DNA of 64,000 bases from Asterella californica. Its lineage: Eukaryota; Streptophyta; Marchantiopsida; Marchantiales; Aytoniaceae. Numbering within the stretch: position 1 is the stretch's first letter; the number at the start of each line of letters is the position of its first letter. The DNA lies in the NCBI GenBank assembly GCA_036924285.1, contig JAYKYS010000001.1, positions 41,167,501 to 41,231,500 on the forward strand. Reading direction: 5' to 3'. A program made the position numbers and the translations under genes. The notes beneath the pieces are model-generated. The model saw nothing but the letters and a program-made list of their open reading frames with translations. It was not told where the DNA came from and did not search any database. Positions 1 to 10,353 of this stretch are shown one piece after another.

Positions 1-345
1 CGTTGGAGTCCATCTGTCATCAATTTTCTGTGCCTCTCGGATCAACCTCACTCTCGGCTTCCGCCTTTTAACTTTGATGTTCAACCTCAAAGGTTTTCCA
101 CTTCAAACCTATCCAATAAAGTGTTTCTCAAAACCGCATGGATGTCGTCCATAAGGTTAAAGAATTCTTAACTGAGTTGGACCTATACTTTGAGGCGTAA
201 TAGACTAAGGAGTCAAACAAGGTGAGAACATCGATTATGTTCCTGAAGGATCATGCGCTTATCTGGTGGACTGCATACAGGGATAAGCATGCCTTGACTG
301 TCTCGGCGCTTGGTTGGAAAGAGTTCAAGGAGTTGCTCACGGGAT
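1..345 (+). pseudogene. Ty3/gypsy gag fragment, N-terminal half (gag type 2)
   Basis: Reading across frames gives a retrotransposon gag core: FLTELDLYF near 155-185, then a stop, then WWTAYRDKHAL and GWKEFKELL at about 265-340. This is the usual N-terminal half of a Retrotrans_gag domain (capsid-like, packages the element RNA). The reading stops abruptly at about 345, and its natural continuation (FTPEYQKIRDDVEL) appears only at 5,620. The two pieces appear to be one gag interrupted by about 5.3 kb. Decayed, with an in-frame stop near 198. The left end runs out of the window. Confidence 0.7.
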
Positions 346-860
346 AGAGACCCAGTAGATGCAACTTCTATTCGAGCGTTTTTAGAAGCGAGTTGTGAAC
401 AAGATGTCATGGTGGAAGACAAAAGACGACGAGATACTTCTGACCTGGATGCAAGAGTACCAGATGACAGTGACCGTCGAAAGGTTACGAGGAGGAGAGC
501 AGCAGAACCATCAACATCTATACGAACGGGTAGGTTTCCTACTGCAGAGGATGTACTTTCTACCTCTACAGCTCCACCGCCTGCTGGAGATCTTATGGAA
601 GGAGTACAAGACTTGCCGTAGGAGGCTACTGCTACTGAGAAAGCACGGGGAAAGAGATTTATAGTACATGAGAAAGAGAAGGCTTCGGCTTACAAGTTGG
701 CAGCAGACATCGAAACAACAACAGACAAGGTATTTTGGATGCTAGAGTTGAGTTTACTCTTCGTGAGGTACTTGGTATAGCAAAGAGAGAGTTTCATGAG
801 TTGATAATAGACATCATGAAGAGAAAGAGACAGGTGTTGACTGAATAAGTAAGTAGTCGG
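346..860 (+). pseudogene. Family A gypsy gag-protease linker
   Basis: The reading DPVDATSIRAFLEASCEQD (about 350-410), followed by a basic KRRR segment and a Pro/Ser/Thr-rich stretch, is the linker that in this family sits between the CCHC zinc knuckle and the protease. Versions recur at about 2,015-2,500, 36,735-36,950 and 49,250-49,680. It ends with a conserved block, here LREVLGIAKREFHELIID at about 762-818 after a frameshift, that precedes the protease in three copies. The function of that block is unknown to me. Broken by a stop at 619 and a frameshift near 735. Confidence 0.65.
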
Positions 861-1394
861 ATGGTTGGAGCAGTAGATGCTATTGGTATTGATGGGTTCA
901 GAGATGATAATTATGAAGCATGGGTTGCTGATCTTGCTGTAATTGAGAAGGAAGATGATGACTTTGAGGATGATAAGTCAAGCACAAACAGTGATTTCAA
1001 ACAGAATCATTGGGCACGTGTGACGACCGAGACGCAGGTTCGACTTGGAGGACTTACTGAATCGATACTTGCATTTATGGATCACGGATCAGAGATCAAC
1101 ATCATCTCGAAGGAGATGTATGAAAAGGAGCAGTGGCCGATCGAGAGGAACCATGGTTGGATACTCCGTGCTGCTAACAATCAAAAGGGTGAGTTATACG
1201 GAGCTTGTCCAAATATACGTGTAAGGATTGGAGATGTAGAGGTTGATCATCATTTCTTTGTACAATCATCTGTCTCCTATCCTGTCGTACTAGGTCAATC
1301 TTACATCACCGCTGTTCGGATGGAGACAAAGGTGATGAATGATAGATCTCATTATGCTAGAATTTGGAGTCCTGATGACAAGTATTCAGTATAG
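861..1394 (+). pseudogene. Retropepsin-like protease of family A (copy 1)
   Basis: An open 177-codon stretch contains an aspartic-protease fold signature: MDHGSEINIISKEMY (residues 73-87), then a glycine-rich region (GACPNIRVRIGD) and VVLGQSYI, the flap/second-strand pattern of LTR-element proteases that cut Gag-Pol. The catalytic motif is D-H-G-S rather than D-[ST]-G-[AS], and the same variant occurs in the copies at 6,288 and 49,934, so it belongs to the family and is not decay. Homology continues past the stop at 1,392. This is the least damaged domain in the left part of the window. The ATG at 861 is probably not a real start, because the domain belongs to a polyprotein. Confidence 0.75.
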
Positions 1395-1559
1395 TTTTTG
1401 ACAGTCCGTTCTGGACATGAGCGGAATCAACAAACCCTTAAAGATTCTCAAACGAGGAGATGTAAGGGTTTTCGCAGTCCACTCCTGTAGAGCGAGAAGA
1501 CATGAGTGTAGAATCTACTGTTGAGATCCCGTCAGGGTTGGTACACAAGGTAGAAAGGT

Positions 1560-1795
1560 AGAAAGTAAGACATGTACAAGAGTCCGAAGATATGTGTAGT
1601 ATACAGTATTGGCAGTCTGGATTGCTGATGTTTGAGGACGATGGGTGGAGTCAGTTTACAAGAGTTGAAGACATGGAGGAAAATACCAAAAAATGGATGA
1701 CAGAACCGGTATCAAAGTTGTGGCGTGCAGAAGTTCTACATGAAGATGACAGAACGGTAGGCTGCACCTTTCTTTTACTAGAGAGCCATTGAGCA
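1560..1795 (+). pseudogene. Family A protease-RT spacer domain, 5' part
   Basis: The reading IQYWQSGLLMFEDDGWSQFT (from about 1,600) matches the spacer read between protease and reverse transcriptase at 6,800-7,306 in the neighbouring element (SWRSGLMIFSFDDWSEFT). It is therefore the next pol segment of the element whose protease lies at 861-1,394. It ends near 1,790, where the sequence switches abruptly to a second copy of the gag-protease linker. I know of no named domain for this segment. Confidence 0.5.
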
Positions 1796-2505
1796 CGCAA
1801 TTTACGAGGAGGCAAGAGGAGTCTACTTCAGATTGCTGCAGCTGCAACTGCGTTGATGGCACCGCTGGTAAATTCTGATGTATATGCTGGGCATATTGAA
1901 GTCTCTTCTAGTCCTACATTGCTAGATAGGACTGTTAAGAAGAGTATTGCTCATGTTCCTTCTGAGATACTGAAGAGAGGACCCGAGTCTATTCGTAGGA
2001 TCACAGGGTGGGGAGATCCTGTAGACGTTGCTTCTATCAGAGCATTCTTGGATGTGGATAGACACGTGCACTGGTAGGATGCTTCTGTGGAGGAAAAGAG
2101 ACGACGAGAAGCCTCTGAACTTGATACTGGAGTTCCTGAGGCGACGAGAGATAGACGGAGAGTCACAAGGAGGCGAGCAGCTCCTCCAGAGGACATCCTC
2201 TCTACTTCTCAAGCTCCTCCACTTGCACCAGGTCCGATGGAGGACGTGCAGAGGTCTCAGTAAGAGCCAACGGCTGTTGGGAGGAGGTTTACTGTCCAAG
2301 AGAAAGAGAAAGGACCGGCCTACAAGTTGGCGGCTGATATTGAGACTTGAATTGATCTTAAGAGCATCTTGGAGCAGAGAATACTTGATGCGCGAATTGA
2401 GTTTTCTCTTCCGGAGGTTCTTGGTATTGCGAAGAGGAAGTTTCATGAACTGATTATCGACATCATCAAGCGAAAGAGACAGGTGATGTAGAGCAAGTAG
2501 AGAGT
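1795..2505 (+). pseudogene. Second copy of family A gag-protease linker
   Basis: The segment reads as a post-knuckle linker: NSDVYAGHIEVSS, ESIRRITGWGDPVDVASIR (about 1,975-2,045), then a basic region and the pre-protease block FSLPEVLGIAKRKFHELII (about 2,402-2,458). It lies directly behind the truncated spacer of copy 1, so two family A pieces are joined tail to middle. Stops at 2,074 and 2,263, plus frameshifts, make it non-functional. Confidence 0.6.
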
Positions 2506-2508
2506 CAG

Positions 2509-2880
2509 ATGATAGATGCAGTGGGAGCTTCTTTGAATGATGCAGAGTTTGGGAAGGTGTTGGAGAATCAAATGACTGTGACCTTGAGAACCACGAAGAA
2601 GACTCTAGGACTGATGTTTCTACAAGCCAAAGTTGCTAACGGTGATGTTACTTTTCTTGTGGACACAGGAGCGACCCACTCTTTCATAAGTACGAAGTTG
2701 GTGAAGAAGTTGGGCTTGTCCACCTCCTAGGCAGACAAGCCTATTTGGTTGCGCGTTGCCAAGGGCAAGACGTACCAAACTTCTGAAGCGGTCTTGGACG
2801 TACGATTTGCATGTGAGAAGTTGGAGTTCACAGAAAACTTCACGGTATGCGAGTGTTGTTGTGTTGCATGTGGATCTGTA
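2509..2880 (+). pseudogene. Retropepsin of the DTGA type (RVP_2-like) fused to family A linker
   Basis: The reading has LVDTGATHSFIS at about 2,656-2,690, the canonical retropepsin active-site motif of many plant gypsy elements. After a stop at 2,728 it continues as a V-AKGKTYQT...VLDVRF pattern to about 2,860. The preceding ESQMIDAVGA still matches the family A pre-protease region (SSRMVGAVDA at 855-880). A different protease type has therefore been joined to a family A linker near 2,520-2,545. Decayed. Confidence 0.65.
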
Positions 2881-3159
2881 TAGTGAAAACTGGTAACAAA
2901 AGGATTTTTTTCCGATTGTGTTCGCAGCTGTAAAGAAAGCTGCCCTGTAGCTTATCAAGTTGGGCAGGAGCTAAGCTAGGGCTATGCTTGACAAGCTGCC
3001 CCTTAGCTTGGGATGAAACATCACCCTGAAGGGGGCGAAAAGATCCACAATGCAGAGCTCGTCGAGAGGAGCGACTTCATGCTTTCAGTTTCGAGAAAAA
3101 GCATTATAGGTAATAGTTATTACAAGTCTTAAGCTATGAAAAGTATGAAAGAGAGAAAT

Positions 3160-4213
3160 CTGTCGATTCTAGCTTGTGACTCGGACTCATGATCTGACAG
3201 CGTGAGTGTGTAGGTGTTCATGAGTACTATAGTTTTGACTCCTCATTCACTAAAAATGGAGTTGTACAGAGAAGTTAGTGTAGAAAAAACTAATAAAGAC
3301 TTTACAATTTGTTTTTTCAAGAATAGGAATATGTACAAATTGTATTAGCTTTTAGAACGGAAACAGAGGCTATCCCAGTGATAGGACGCCTGCCTAGGAG
3401 GAAAGTGGTCTCAGGGTCTATTCCCCCTGGTATGTACTTCCTATTCCGGCATGTTGGCCTCCTAGAAGGGAGTCTATGTTGGATATACATCCACGTCCTG
3501 CATATTTAGAGACGGGAGACCAGTATCTCCCTTAATCGTGGGCTTCTTGGCCTAAGCCTCCGCATGCTACTTTGAATATATCATGAGAGATACCTGGTGT
3601 GCATATGAGAGGGGTTGTAAGCTCTATCGGGCAACCCCATAAGTGTAAGAACTTCTGCCTACATTGGATGGCTTGTGATATATTCAGGGTGGCATCAAGA
3701 TGACATCAAGAGTACAGGAAACTTTTATGAATCAAGGGGTCAGCTTAGCTAGGGGGTTGCTTTGATAAGTAGTTGTACATATAAGGACAGTAGGGGGTCT
3801 GCTTAGCTAGGGGCTTATTTTTTAGGTAAATCAACCTAAAAGACAGCGGTTTTTGACAAGGACTTTTAAAAAAAACTGATAGAGGAGACAAGAGACGCGC
3901 GCGGGAGAGAGTTGGGAGATTTTTGACAATTAAAGATTTTGATGGTGGAGTCGACATTAGAATAAAGTTTATTGAGTCTTGAAAGGCCTATGTGTGTGTA
4001 TCTGAGTGTTTGATTTGTATTTGGTGGACGCAAGAGACAGAATTTTGAATTCTCATCGTTGCAACAATCTGTTTTCTTTTTGATCGTTCTCCTGATCAAT
4101 CACAATCAGGAGGTCCGTCCTCCCCAAGAAAGACTCTCGTCACGACATCTGGTGCTTCTACTGAGAGCTATTGGGGTGATTGATTTGGAGAATTGATTGG
4201 ATTGAGTGAGAAG
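3160..4213 (+). repeat. LTR and leader of family A variant (left copy)
   Basis: This stretch has no gene, but matches 34,310-35,340 over most of its length. Shared signposts are the GACTCGGA block near 3,178, 'cctcctag...gggagtctatgttgg' near 3,460, 'cctaagcctccgcatgc', 'gcatcaagatgacatca' near 3,690, two 'gcttagctaggg' motifs, a TATA box, and a nearly identical block at 4,083-4,130 (AATCAGGAGGTCCGTCC). Both copies are followed by the same gag start (ATGGATCAT). This is what a 5' LTR plus untranslated leader looks like. I could not fix the exact LTR ends. Confidence 0.6.
3780..3786 (+). promoter_or_regulatory. Probable LTR TATA box
   Basis: TATAAGG lies between two 'gcttagctaggg' repeats, about 430 bp upstream of the gag ATG at 4,214. 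The same TATAAGG in the same surroundings is found at 34,915-34,921 in the second copy. Conservation of the motif between two otherwise drifting copies supports a promoter role. Confidence 0.4.
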
Positions 4214-5619
4214 ATGGATCATATGCTGCCGTACAAGGTGTGGTTGCTGCTCAAGGTGCTCCTGTTCAAAGGACTCATGGTCAGGATGGAATTGGCTCTC
4301 AAGGAGGACCAACGGTAGTCCCAACAGCAACCGCACAGCCTGCTATAGACACATCTTTGATTCTTCAGGCGTTGGCTACTCTGATTCAGCAGCAACCTGC
4401 AATTGGAGGAGCTGAGCCGAAATCCACAAAGACGTTACAAGCAATTGTTGGTCGATGTGGACGATTTGATGAACTAGGTACTAGGTACCTGGGGGAGTAT
4501 GTGGGTGAGATAGGGTTGGTCAGGGCACTTGAAGTTGAGGTAATTTTGAGCTTTGAGTTGACTGTTGTCCCTGAACTAAGAGAGAAGGTGAGGATTCTAC
4601 AGAGAAGACATCTAGGTAGATGGACTCTGTTTGAACGTGCACTGAGAGAAGAGTTTCTAGAAGAGGATTCTGAAAGAGTCACCAGGGGAACCTCATGGAT
4701 TGGATAGAGCGTCAACTTGGACGTACCATGGGGTTGAATGAGGTGATTCGTGAGTTTCAGAAGAGGTACTCTCAGCTTTCTGGTCTAGAGAAGTTAACGC
4801 TGGATGCTAGGAAGGCGGAGTTGTTCTTAAGGGCTCTGGATGAGTTTACAGCAGACAGACTTTGTTTCATGTTAGCTGATCGTGGAGCTAAAGGAGGAGT
4901 TACATCTGATTGGAGAAGAGTGGAAGAAGCAGTATCTACTCTTGCTAGACAATGTCGTGGTAGGATGGCAGTGCAGCTAGAGACCTTGTCATAACAGAGA
5001 GTAGCTCCTCAAGTTCTGATAGTTCCTCCTATAATACCTCAAGCACCTATAGTGATTCCTCAAGCACCTGTAGTGATTCTCCAAACGCATGCAGTGCCTA
5101 TCTCAGTACAGAGAGGACCTAGACAACAGCAGCGATCTGTTGAGAACCGAACTCAGAATAACTTGATGAAGAGATCACTCAACAATTGAGAGATTTGAGA
5201 TTTGAGATGGCTGATTTGAGGAAAGATCAACGACCAGTCGCCGTAGGTGCTTGACCTATAGTAGGAACCTTTACCAGGAGATGTATTTGGTGCGACAGCC
5301 CAGCTCATCTCAGAGGAGATTGTCAAGACTTAGCGGTTGTCTTGCCGATAGGGTGTAGTCAATTATCAAAACAACACGTTGCATCTAACCGCTACAGGGC
5401 AACCTCTGAACACGTATTTTGGAAGAGGAGGAATGAGGAGCTTGCTTCCAGCACTTACTGGCGCAAACACTATAGCGATGACTGCAGGTTTTGCAGAGAC
5501 TGATGTATATACTGGGAAAGTTGAGGTGCGCTCTAATCCAACTATGGTTGAGCAAGCTGCTGAAGTTTCAGTTGAAATGATGAAGAGGGGTGCAGAAAGC
5601 ATCAGGAGGGCTACCGGAT
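4214..5619 (+). pseudogene. Gag of family A (copy inside the left insertion)
   Basis: The reading begins at ATG 4,214 and passes through several frames. It has an N-terminal Gln/Ala-rich region, the core VPELREKVRILQRRHLGRWT and FERALREEFLEEDSERV (about 4,570-4,685), then WIERQLGRTMGLNEVIREF and a long Pro/Val-rich hinge. It ends in an intact CCHC zinc knuckle, CIWCDSPAHLRGDC (about 5,283-5,324; C-x2-C-x4-H-x4-C). The last part, ETDVYTGKVEVRSN to ESIRRATG (5,495-5,619), is the start of the post-knuckle linker. Several stops and frameshifts. The close relative at 35,341-36,950 shows the same architecture. Confidence 0.7.
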
Positions 5620-6224
5620 GATTCACTCCAGAGTATCAAAAGATTCGGGATGATGTTGAGTTAGTTAAGTTGAAGCAAACGGGGGCCTTGAGTGCTTATG
5701 TGCGCAAGTTTAGTGCTAAGCTGGATTCGTTCTCTAAGTGGACTGAGGAGACCAAAATATGTATATTTATTGAGGGACTCAAGTCTAGCTCGGAGAGAGG
5801 ACGATGAAGTTCAGCAACCAAAACCTTTTGAACCACACAGCATGGACAAGGTTCAAAAGAAGAACAAGGGCTTCACGCGACAAAGGGATAAAAGTGAGAA
5901 AGATCGAAAAGATTCTTCTGCTCCGGCAGCAAAGCGGTAGCAAACAGGGTCAAAACCTAAAAGGTAGACACCTCAAAAAGGACAATGGTGCTAAGTTTAC
6001 TTCCTACAATTATGGCGAGGCGGGTCATATTGGTAAGAGATGCACGAAACCTAAGGTTAGTAAATGTAGTATGAATGCGTTTGGTGCATTTTCAGGAAAG
6101 CTGATGACACGAGATACCAACAAGAAGCGTTGGTTGCTAGTACCAACACTATTGAGTTTGACGATGAGGAAGCATGTGAGGAGAGTCCAGATACTAATAG
6201 TGATTCAGAAGGAGACATTGGGCT
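5620..6224 (+). pseudogene. Gag type 2, C-terminal half with degenerate zinc knuckle
   Basis: It starts FTPEYQKIRDDVELVKLKQ, then AYVRKFSAKLDSF and ICIFIEGL, the second half of the Retrotrans_gag domain begun at 1-345. The nucleocapsid part reads YNYGEAGHIGKRC at about 6,007-6,045. The last His and Cys of a CCHC knuckle remain, but the first two cysteines are replaced. The leader to the protease follows (about 6,060-6,225), with acidic residues. Several frameshifts. Confidence 0.65.
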
Positions 6225-6625
6225 CGTGCTACGATTGCTACACGAGTTCGTCTTGGAAGTCTACCTGAACCTGTTGTTGTTTTAGTTGATCACGGATCTG
6301 AGATCAACATCATGTCATGGGAGGTGTACGAGAGAGGTCAGTGGTCTATCAAGCTGAACCATGGTTGGGTGTTACGTGTTGCAAACAACCAGAAAGATGA
6401 GCTATACGACGCAGTCCTAACGTGAAGGTGGAGTAGATGATGTGGATGTAGATGAACACTTCTTCGTGTAGTCTTCTGCTTCATATCTTGTGATTCTTGG
6501 TCAGCCTTATATCACTGTAGTTCAAATGGAGACCAAGGTGATGGATGACGGATCTCATTATACTAGGATCCGTAGTCTAGATGATAGACGTTCTGTGCAG
6601 TTTCTGACCGTACGAACCACGAACG
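6225..6625 (+). pseudogene. Retropepsin-like protease (element with gag type 2)
   Basis: The reading VRLGSLPEPVVVLVDHGSEI (ending about 6,305), then VYERGQWSIKLNHGWVLRVA, is the same protease family as copy 1, with the active site at 6,288-6,302 again reading D-H-G-S-E. A frameshift near 6,418 breaks the rest, but ILGQPYIT and METKVMDDGSHYTRI can still be followed to about 6,590. It belongs to the element that continues to 10,353. Confidence 0.65.
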
Positions 6626-6789
6626 AAACCGACAGACTTTGAGAGATTCTCCTATCTGTAGGAGAAAGGGTTTTCTAAAACCACTCTTGTAGGACGAGAT
6701 AGCAAGAGTGAAGAATCTACTATTATTATGATCTCGCTTGAGTAGCTGGAGGGATCACAGGAGCCTGGTGAAGAGGCTGCTCAAGATTC

Positions 6790-7306
6790 AGAGAGTAGTT
6801 ATACTGTACATAGTTGGAGATCTGGTTTGATGATTTTCAGTTTTGATGATTGGAGTGAGTTTACACAGGTAGAGGATTTGACTGAGAAGAGTAGAAGGCA
6901 GATGGAGAAGTACGTAGCAAATCTGCGCTGTACAAGAGTTCTGAAGGAAGAAGAGATAATTTCTGGTGTTTATGACGAGTTTGTAGATGTACAGTCTTTT
7001 GTTCGTTGGCTGGATGATGTAGATAGGTTGATGGAGCAGATGAGAGGGATGGTGGTGATCCTCATCCACTCTCATAAAGTCTATAAGAAGGTTGTCTCGT
7101 GCTTACAATCTCGTCCTCATCCGAGACTAGAGAGTGGAAGGAAAGATGAAATCTGCTGGTGTGGCTCTCGTCTAGAAGCAGAGGTGCACACCAAATACAA
7201 AACTGTAGCGAAGAAGGTGAAACTAGTGGTGACCCAGTTATCTGTTGATTCCCGACAGCAGATGGAGTTAGCTGCCACTGAGCCTGTACTGAGAGATCAT
7301 ACATAG
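6790..7306 (+). pseudogene. Protease-RT spacer domain of gypsy pol
   Basis: A 159-codon open stretch (from 6,827) reads FSFDDWSEFTQVEDLTEKSR and, later, EEEIISGVYDEFVD. The same layout (hydrophobic SGL/F-DD-W start, charged helix, DEWISGVYEE-like motif, VETKYKIV near the end) occurs at 12,950-13,310 and 50,336-50,761. It sits between protease and reverse transcriptase in every copy where order can be read. No known catalytic motif is visible. It may be a connection domain, but that is a guess from position. Confidence 0.5.
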
Positions 7307-7329
7307 ATAAGACACACTAAGTTTACTTA

Positions 7330-8890
7330 AGAGACACTCGAGCAGCTTCAGATAGGAGGAGGTGGCTTCTTGACTGAAGTGGAAAAACGAGCTTTCGAGA
7401 AGATGATAGTTAGACATGGTAAAGCATTTTCTTCCTCAGCCGAGGAGATTGGTTGCGTGGATCCTAGTGTGATAGATCTGATGGTTATCTTCACTATCCT
7501 TATGTACCTTAGGACTTGAAGTCAATCTCAGTCTCTCGTGTCTTACTACCGAAGGTCACTGAGTTGCTGAAGGAGAGGATACGAATAGGTATTCTTGAAC
7601 CATCTATGGCTCCGTACTCTAACAGATGGTTCACAGTACCTAAGAAGACAAGAGCTCTACGCTTCATCCAAGACTTGCAACCTGTCAACAACATCACGAT
7701 TCGAAACGTTGGAACGGGACATGTGGTTGATGAAGTAGTTGATGCGTTTGCTGGGAGGTCAATCTATTCTATTGGAGATCTGTTTTCAGGTTATGATCAG
7801 TTTCAGCTCATTTTGGAGAGTAGAGACTTGACTACCATGCGTACACCTTTAGGGTTGATGCTGATGTGTACTCTTCCTCAGAGTGCGACAAACTCAATAG
7901 CCCATATGCAAAATGCGATGCATAAGGTGTTACGAGAGTTGTACCTGAGATCACTATCCCGTTTCTGGATGATATTCTCATGAAAGGTTGTCCGGTGGAG
8001 GACAAGGACAAAGGAGTGACTTCTGATAGTTGCAGAAAGTTCGTTGCAGACCACATTCGGGATGTGGAAAAGATTTTGATGCGTTTGGAGGAGGTATATC
8101 TCACTCTGTCAGGTACCAAATCTCACTTTGGAATGTCAGAGATTGTGGTGGTGGGTCATTTGTGTGATATTTTTGGGAGGCGATCAGACCCAGAGAAGGT
8201 AGATGCTATAGCAAGGATAGCAGACTGTATCAGTATTACTGAGGTTTGGCGATTCTTAGGAGCTTGTGTGTTCTTTCGCGTGAGTATTCCTCATTATACA
8301 CGCATTGCCGAGCCTCTGTATGCACTTCTGAGAAAGGGGAGGAAGTTTACTTGGCGGCAAGAACATCACGAGACGATGGAGCAGCTGAAGGAGATTATGA
8401 AGTCTCCACATGTACTAAGGAGGCTTAACTACGAGAGCGGGAGACATGTGGTACTGACTGGTGATACGATTCCAAAGGCGATTGGATGGGCGGTTGGTCA
8501 AGAAGATGCAGAAGGTGTGCGGTTTGTTTCAAGATTTGGAGCTCGGATCTTAACAGATAGACAACGTAACTATCCTCAGGTGAAGCGTGAGTTGTAGAGA
8601 GCTGTTATTGCTATGAAGGTAGATCGAGAGTTCTTGATAGGAGCCCGTGTGATATTAGAAACAGATTGTTTGCCTTTGTTGAGTATGATAGCAAACTACA
8701 ATACTCCAAACATAGTAATGCTGCGATCGATTGCTTATATCCGGAGTATGAACTTGAGCTAAAGCATATAGCAGAGAAGGACAATCCAGTTGCAGATATG
8801 TTGTCTAGGGCTCGTTATACAGATGAGGATGAGATGTTTACAAAGGTGGAGAATGAAGAGAAGAAAGATGTTTGGTGCCAAGTTGGTTAG
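7330..8890 (+). pseudogene. Reverse transcriptase and RNase H of gypsy pol
   Basis: From 7,516 the reading shows LLKERIRIGILEPSMAPYSN, RFIQDLQPVNNITIRN (RT fingers/palm), IYSIGDLFSGYDQFQL (palm motif A), MRTPLGLMLMCTLP and, across a frameshift at about 7,965, FLDDILMKG, the Y/F-x-D-D catalytic motif. The thumb/connection follows (LSGTKSHFG, GHLCDIFGRRSDPEKVDAIA, RFLGACVFFRVSIPHYTRIA). RNase H follows with VLTGDTIPKAIGWAVGQ, a KREL glutamate, ETDCLPLL and KDNPVADMLSRA at about 8,780-8,815. A stop at 8,595 and frameshifts near 8,665 and 8,700 inactivate it. Confidence 0.8.
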
Positions 8891-10307
8891 CAGACTTCAG
8901 ACTTGGAACCACTGCCGCTCAACGAGGAGTTTTACTCAGAAAAGTTCCACGATATTGGATTCTATCTGAGTTCATTATGTAGAAGAGAAGGATGGAGTGA
9001 TGCAAAGTTCAAGAAGATCAGACGGAAAGCGTACAGTTATCTTCTACGTGAAGGTTATTTGTGGAAACGTCCGAAAAGAAGAGATGGGATGCTTGCTAGA
9101 GTGGTGGATGATCAGCCGACGAAACTGAATCTGCTGAAAGAGTTTCATGACACCTTGTGGGTTGGACATCGTGGAGTCTAGGCTACTTACACGAAGATGA
9201 AGGAGTGATATTGTATCAAGGGGTGGTGGACTTTGTTGGGTCGTGTCTGCACTGCCAATTTTACTCGAAGGTCTGTTACAGAGATGGACTTGTACCTACC
9301 TATCCACCTAGTATTCATTTTTAGTGGGTTCTTGATCTTGTGATGATGCCGCCGAGGCTATGGAGGATCTATGTTATTTGGTGTTGTCTCGAGAGGATCT
9401 TTCCAACTATGTCGAGGGACGAGCACTACGGACGAAGATTATAGAGAATATATGTAGATTCGTGCTCGAAGATATAATCTGTCCTTATGAATCTGTTGGA
9501 AGATTACGAGCAAACAGGGACGAGTTGAGAGACTCTGAAGCGAAGGAGTTCTTTGCTCGTTATGGAGTAAAGCTTCAGCTTACTACTGCCATGAATCCGA
9601 AGGCATTGGTAAGAGTGAACGAGGCACCCTTCTATTGTTCACGCTTTAGTGAAAGCATGTGATGGTAAGCCTAGAGAATGGCCGAGACTACTTTCATTTG
9701 CTTTGTGGGCTAATAGAACTACACATTGTACCACGATTGGCTATATGCCGGTTGAGCTACTTCCATTATGTTGGGGCAGAAACCAATCATGCCTACTGAG
9801 GAAGACTTCCCTACGTGGGCTACGCTACCGTGGGAAGATGGTTTAGATCGCACTTCACTTATTGCTTTACGTACCAAGGAGTTAGAGCGGAAGGAGGAGG
9901 ATCTTGCTGAAGCACAAGAGAAGCTGAAGGTGGCTCGAGTCAGAAACAAGGAACGTTTAACAAGACTCATCGACTATGAACAAAACCTATACGTGTTGAT
10001 GTATGACAACACGTTGGAGAATCAGCATTCTACACTTCGTAAGTTCTCCCGAAGATGGTTCGGGTCTTATGTTGTGCTAGATGTTTATGAAAATGCCACC
10101 TATAGTTTACGGGAGCTAGATGGTACCCCTTTGAAGCTATCAGTGGCCGGCAAACGTGTGAAACTGTTCAGAAGACGTGGAGGATCAGTAGAGTTATTCA
10201 ACTTTCTGAAGTCAGGACAGAGGACAACAAGAGAAGAACACGCTCCGGCTGCTGAAGAGGCTGAGGCGGAGGAGAGCGAAGATGATGGAGAACAGATAGA
10301 AGAATGA
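8891..10307 (+). pseudogene. Integrase of gypsy pol
   Basis: The reading contains an H2C2 zinc-finger half (EFHDTLWVGHRG at about 9,140-9,176; FVGSCLHCQFYS in another frame near 9,235) and a core with DLVMMPPRLW (first Asp) and later ANRDEL in place of the usual A-D-R-G-E-L, so the second catalytic Asp appears intact only as part of a changed motif. A damaged third acidic motif lies near 9,595. The C-terminal tail (RKFSRRWFGSYVVLDVYENA, RELDGTPLKLSVAGKRVKLF) resembles the GPY/F module, and pol ends with an acidic stretch at 10,307. Stops at 9,179 and 9,209 plus frameshifts. Confidence 0.75.
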
Positions 10308-10338
10308 AGAAGTTGGCACATGCCGGAGGATGTGCAGG

Positions 10339-10353
10339 TTTGGAGGGGGTGGA
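10339..10353 (+). promoter_or_regulatory. Polypurine tract before the 3' LTR
   Basis: The G-rich run ttTGGAGGGGGTGGA, 32 bp after the pol stop, directly precedes TGTAGTGATG, a TG-type LTR start. The best element shows the same arrangement at 53,822-53,836 (TTTAGAGGGGGTGAA then TGTCGTGT). This tract primes plus-strand DNA synthesis during reverse transcription. Confidence 0.65.

Noticed and set aside
1922..2446. 174-codon minus-strand ORF
   Set aside because: It is antisense to the family A linker, whose plus-strand reading has clear homologues at 350, 36,735 and 49,275. Shadow ORF.
3366..3440. tRNA-like stretch with A-box and B-box resemblance (cccagtgatagg ... gggtctattcc)
   Set aside because: No acceptor stem closes it, the T-loop has the wrong length, and it lies inside LTR/leader DNA. 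The sister copy at 34,500 has a hairpin instead. Not called as tRNA or SINE.
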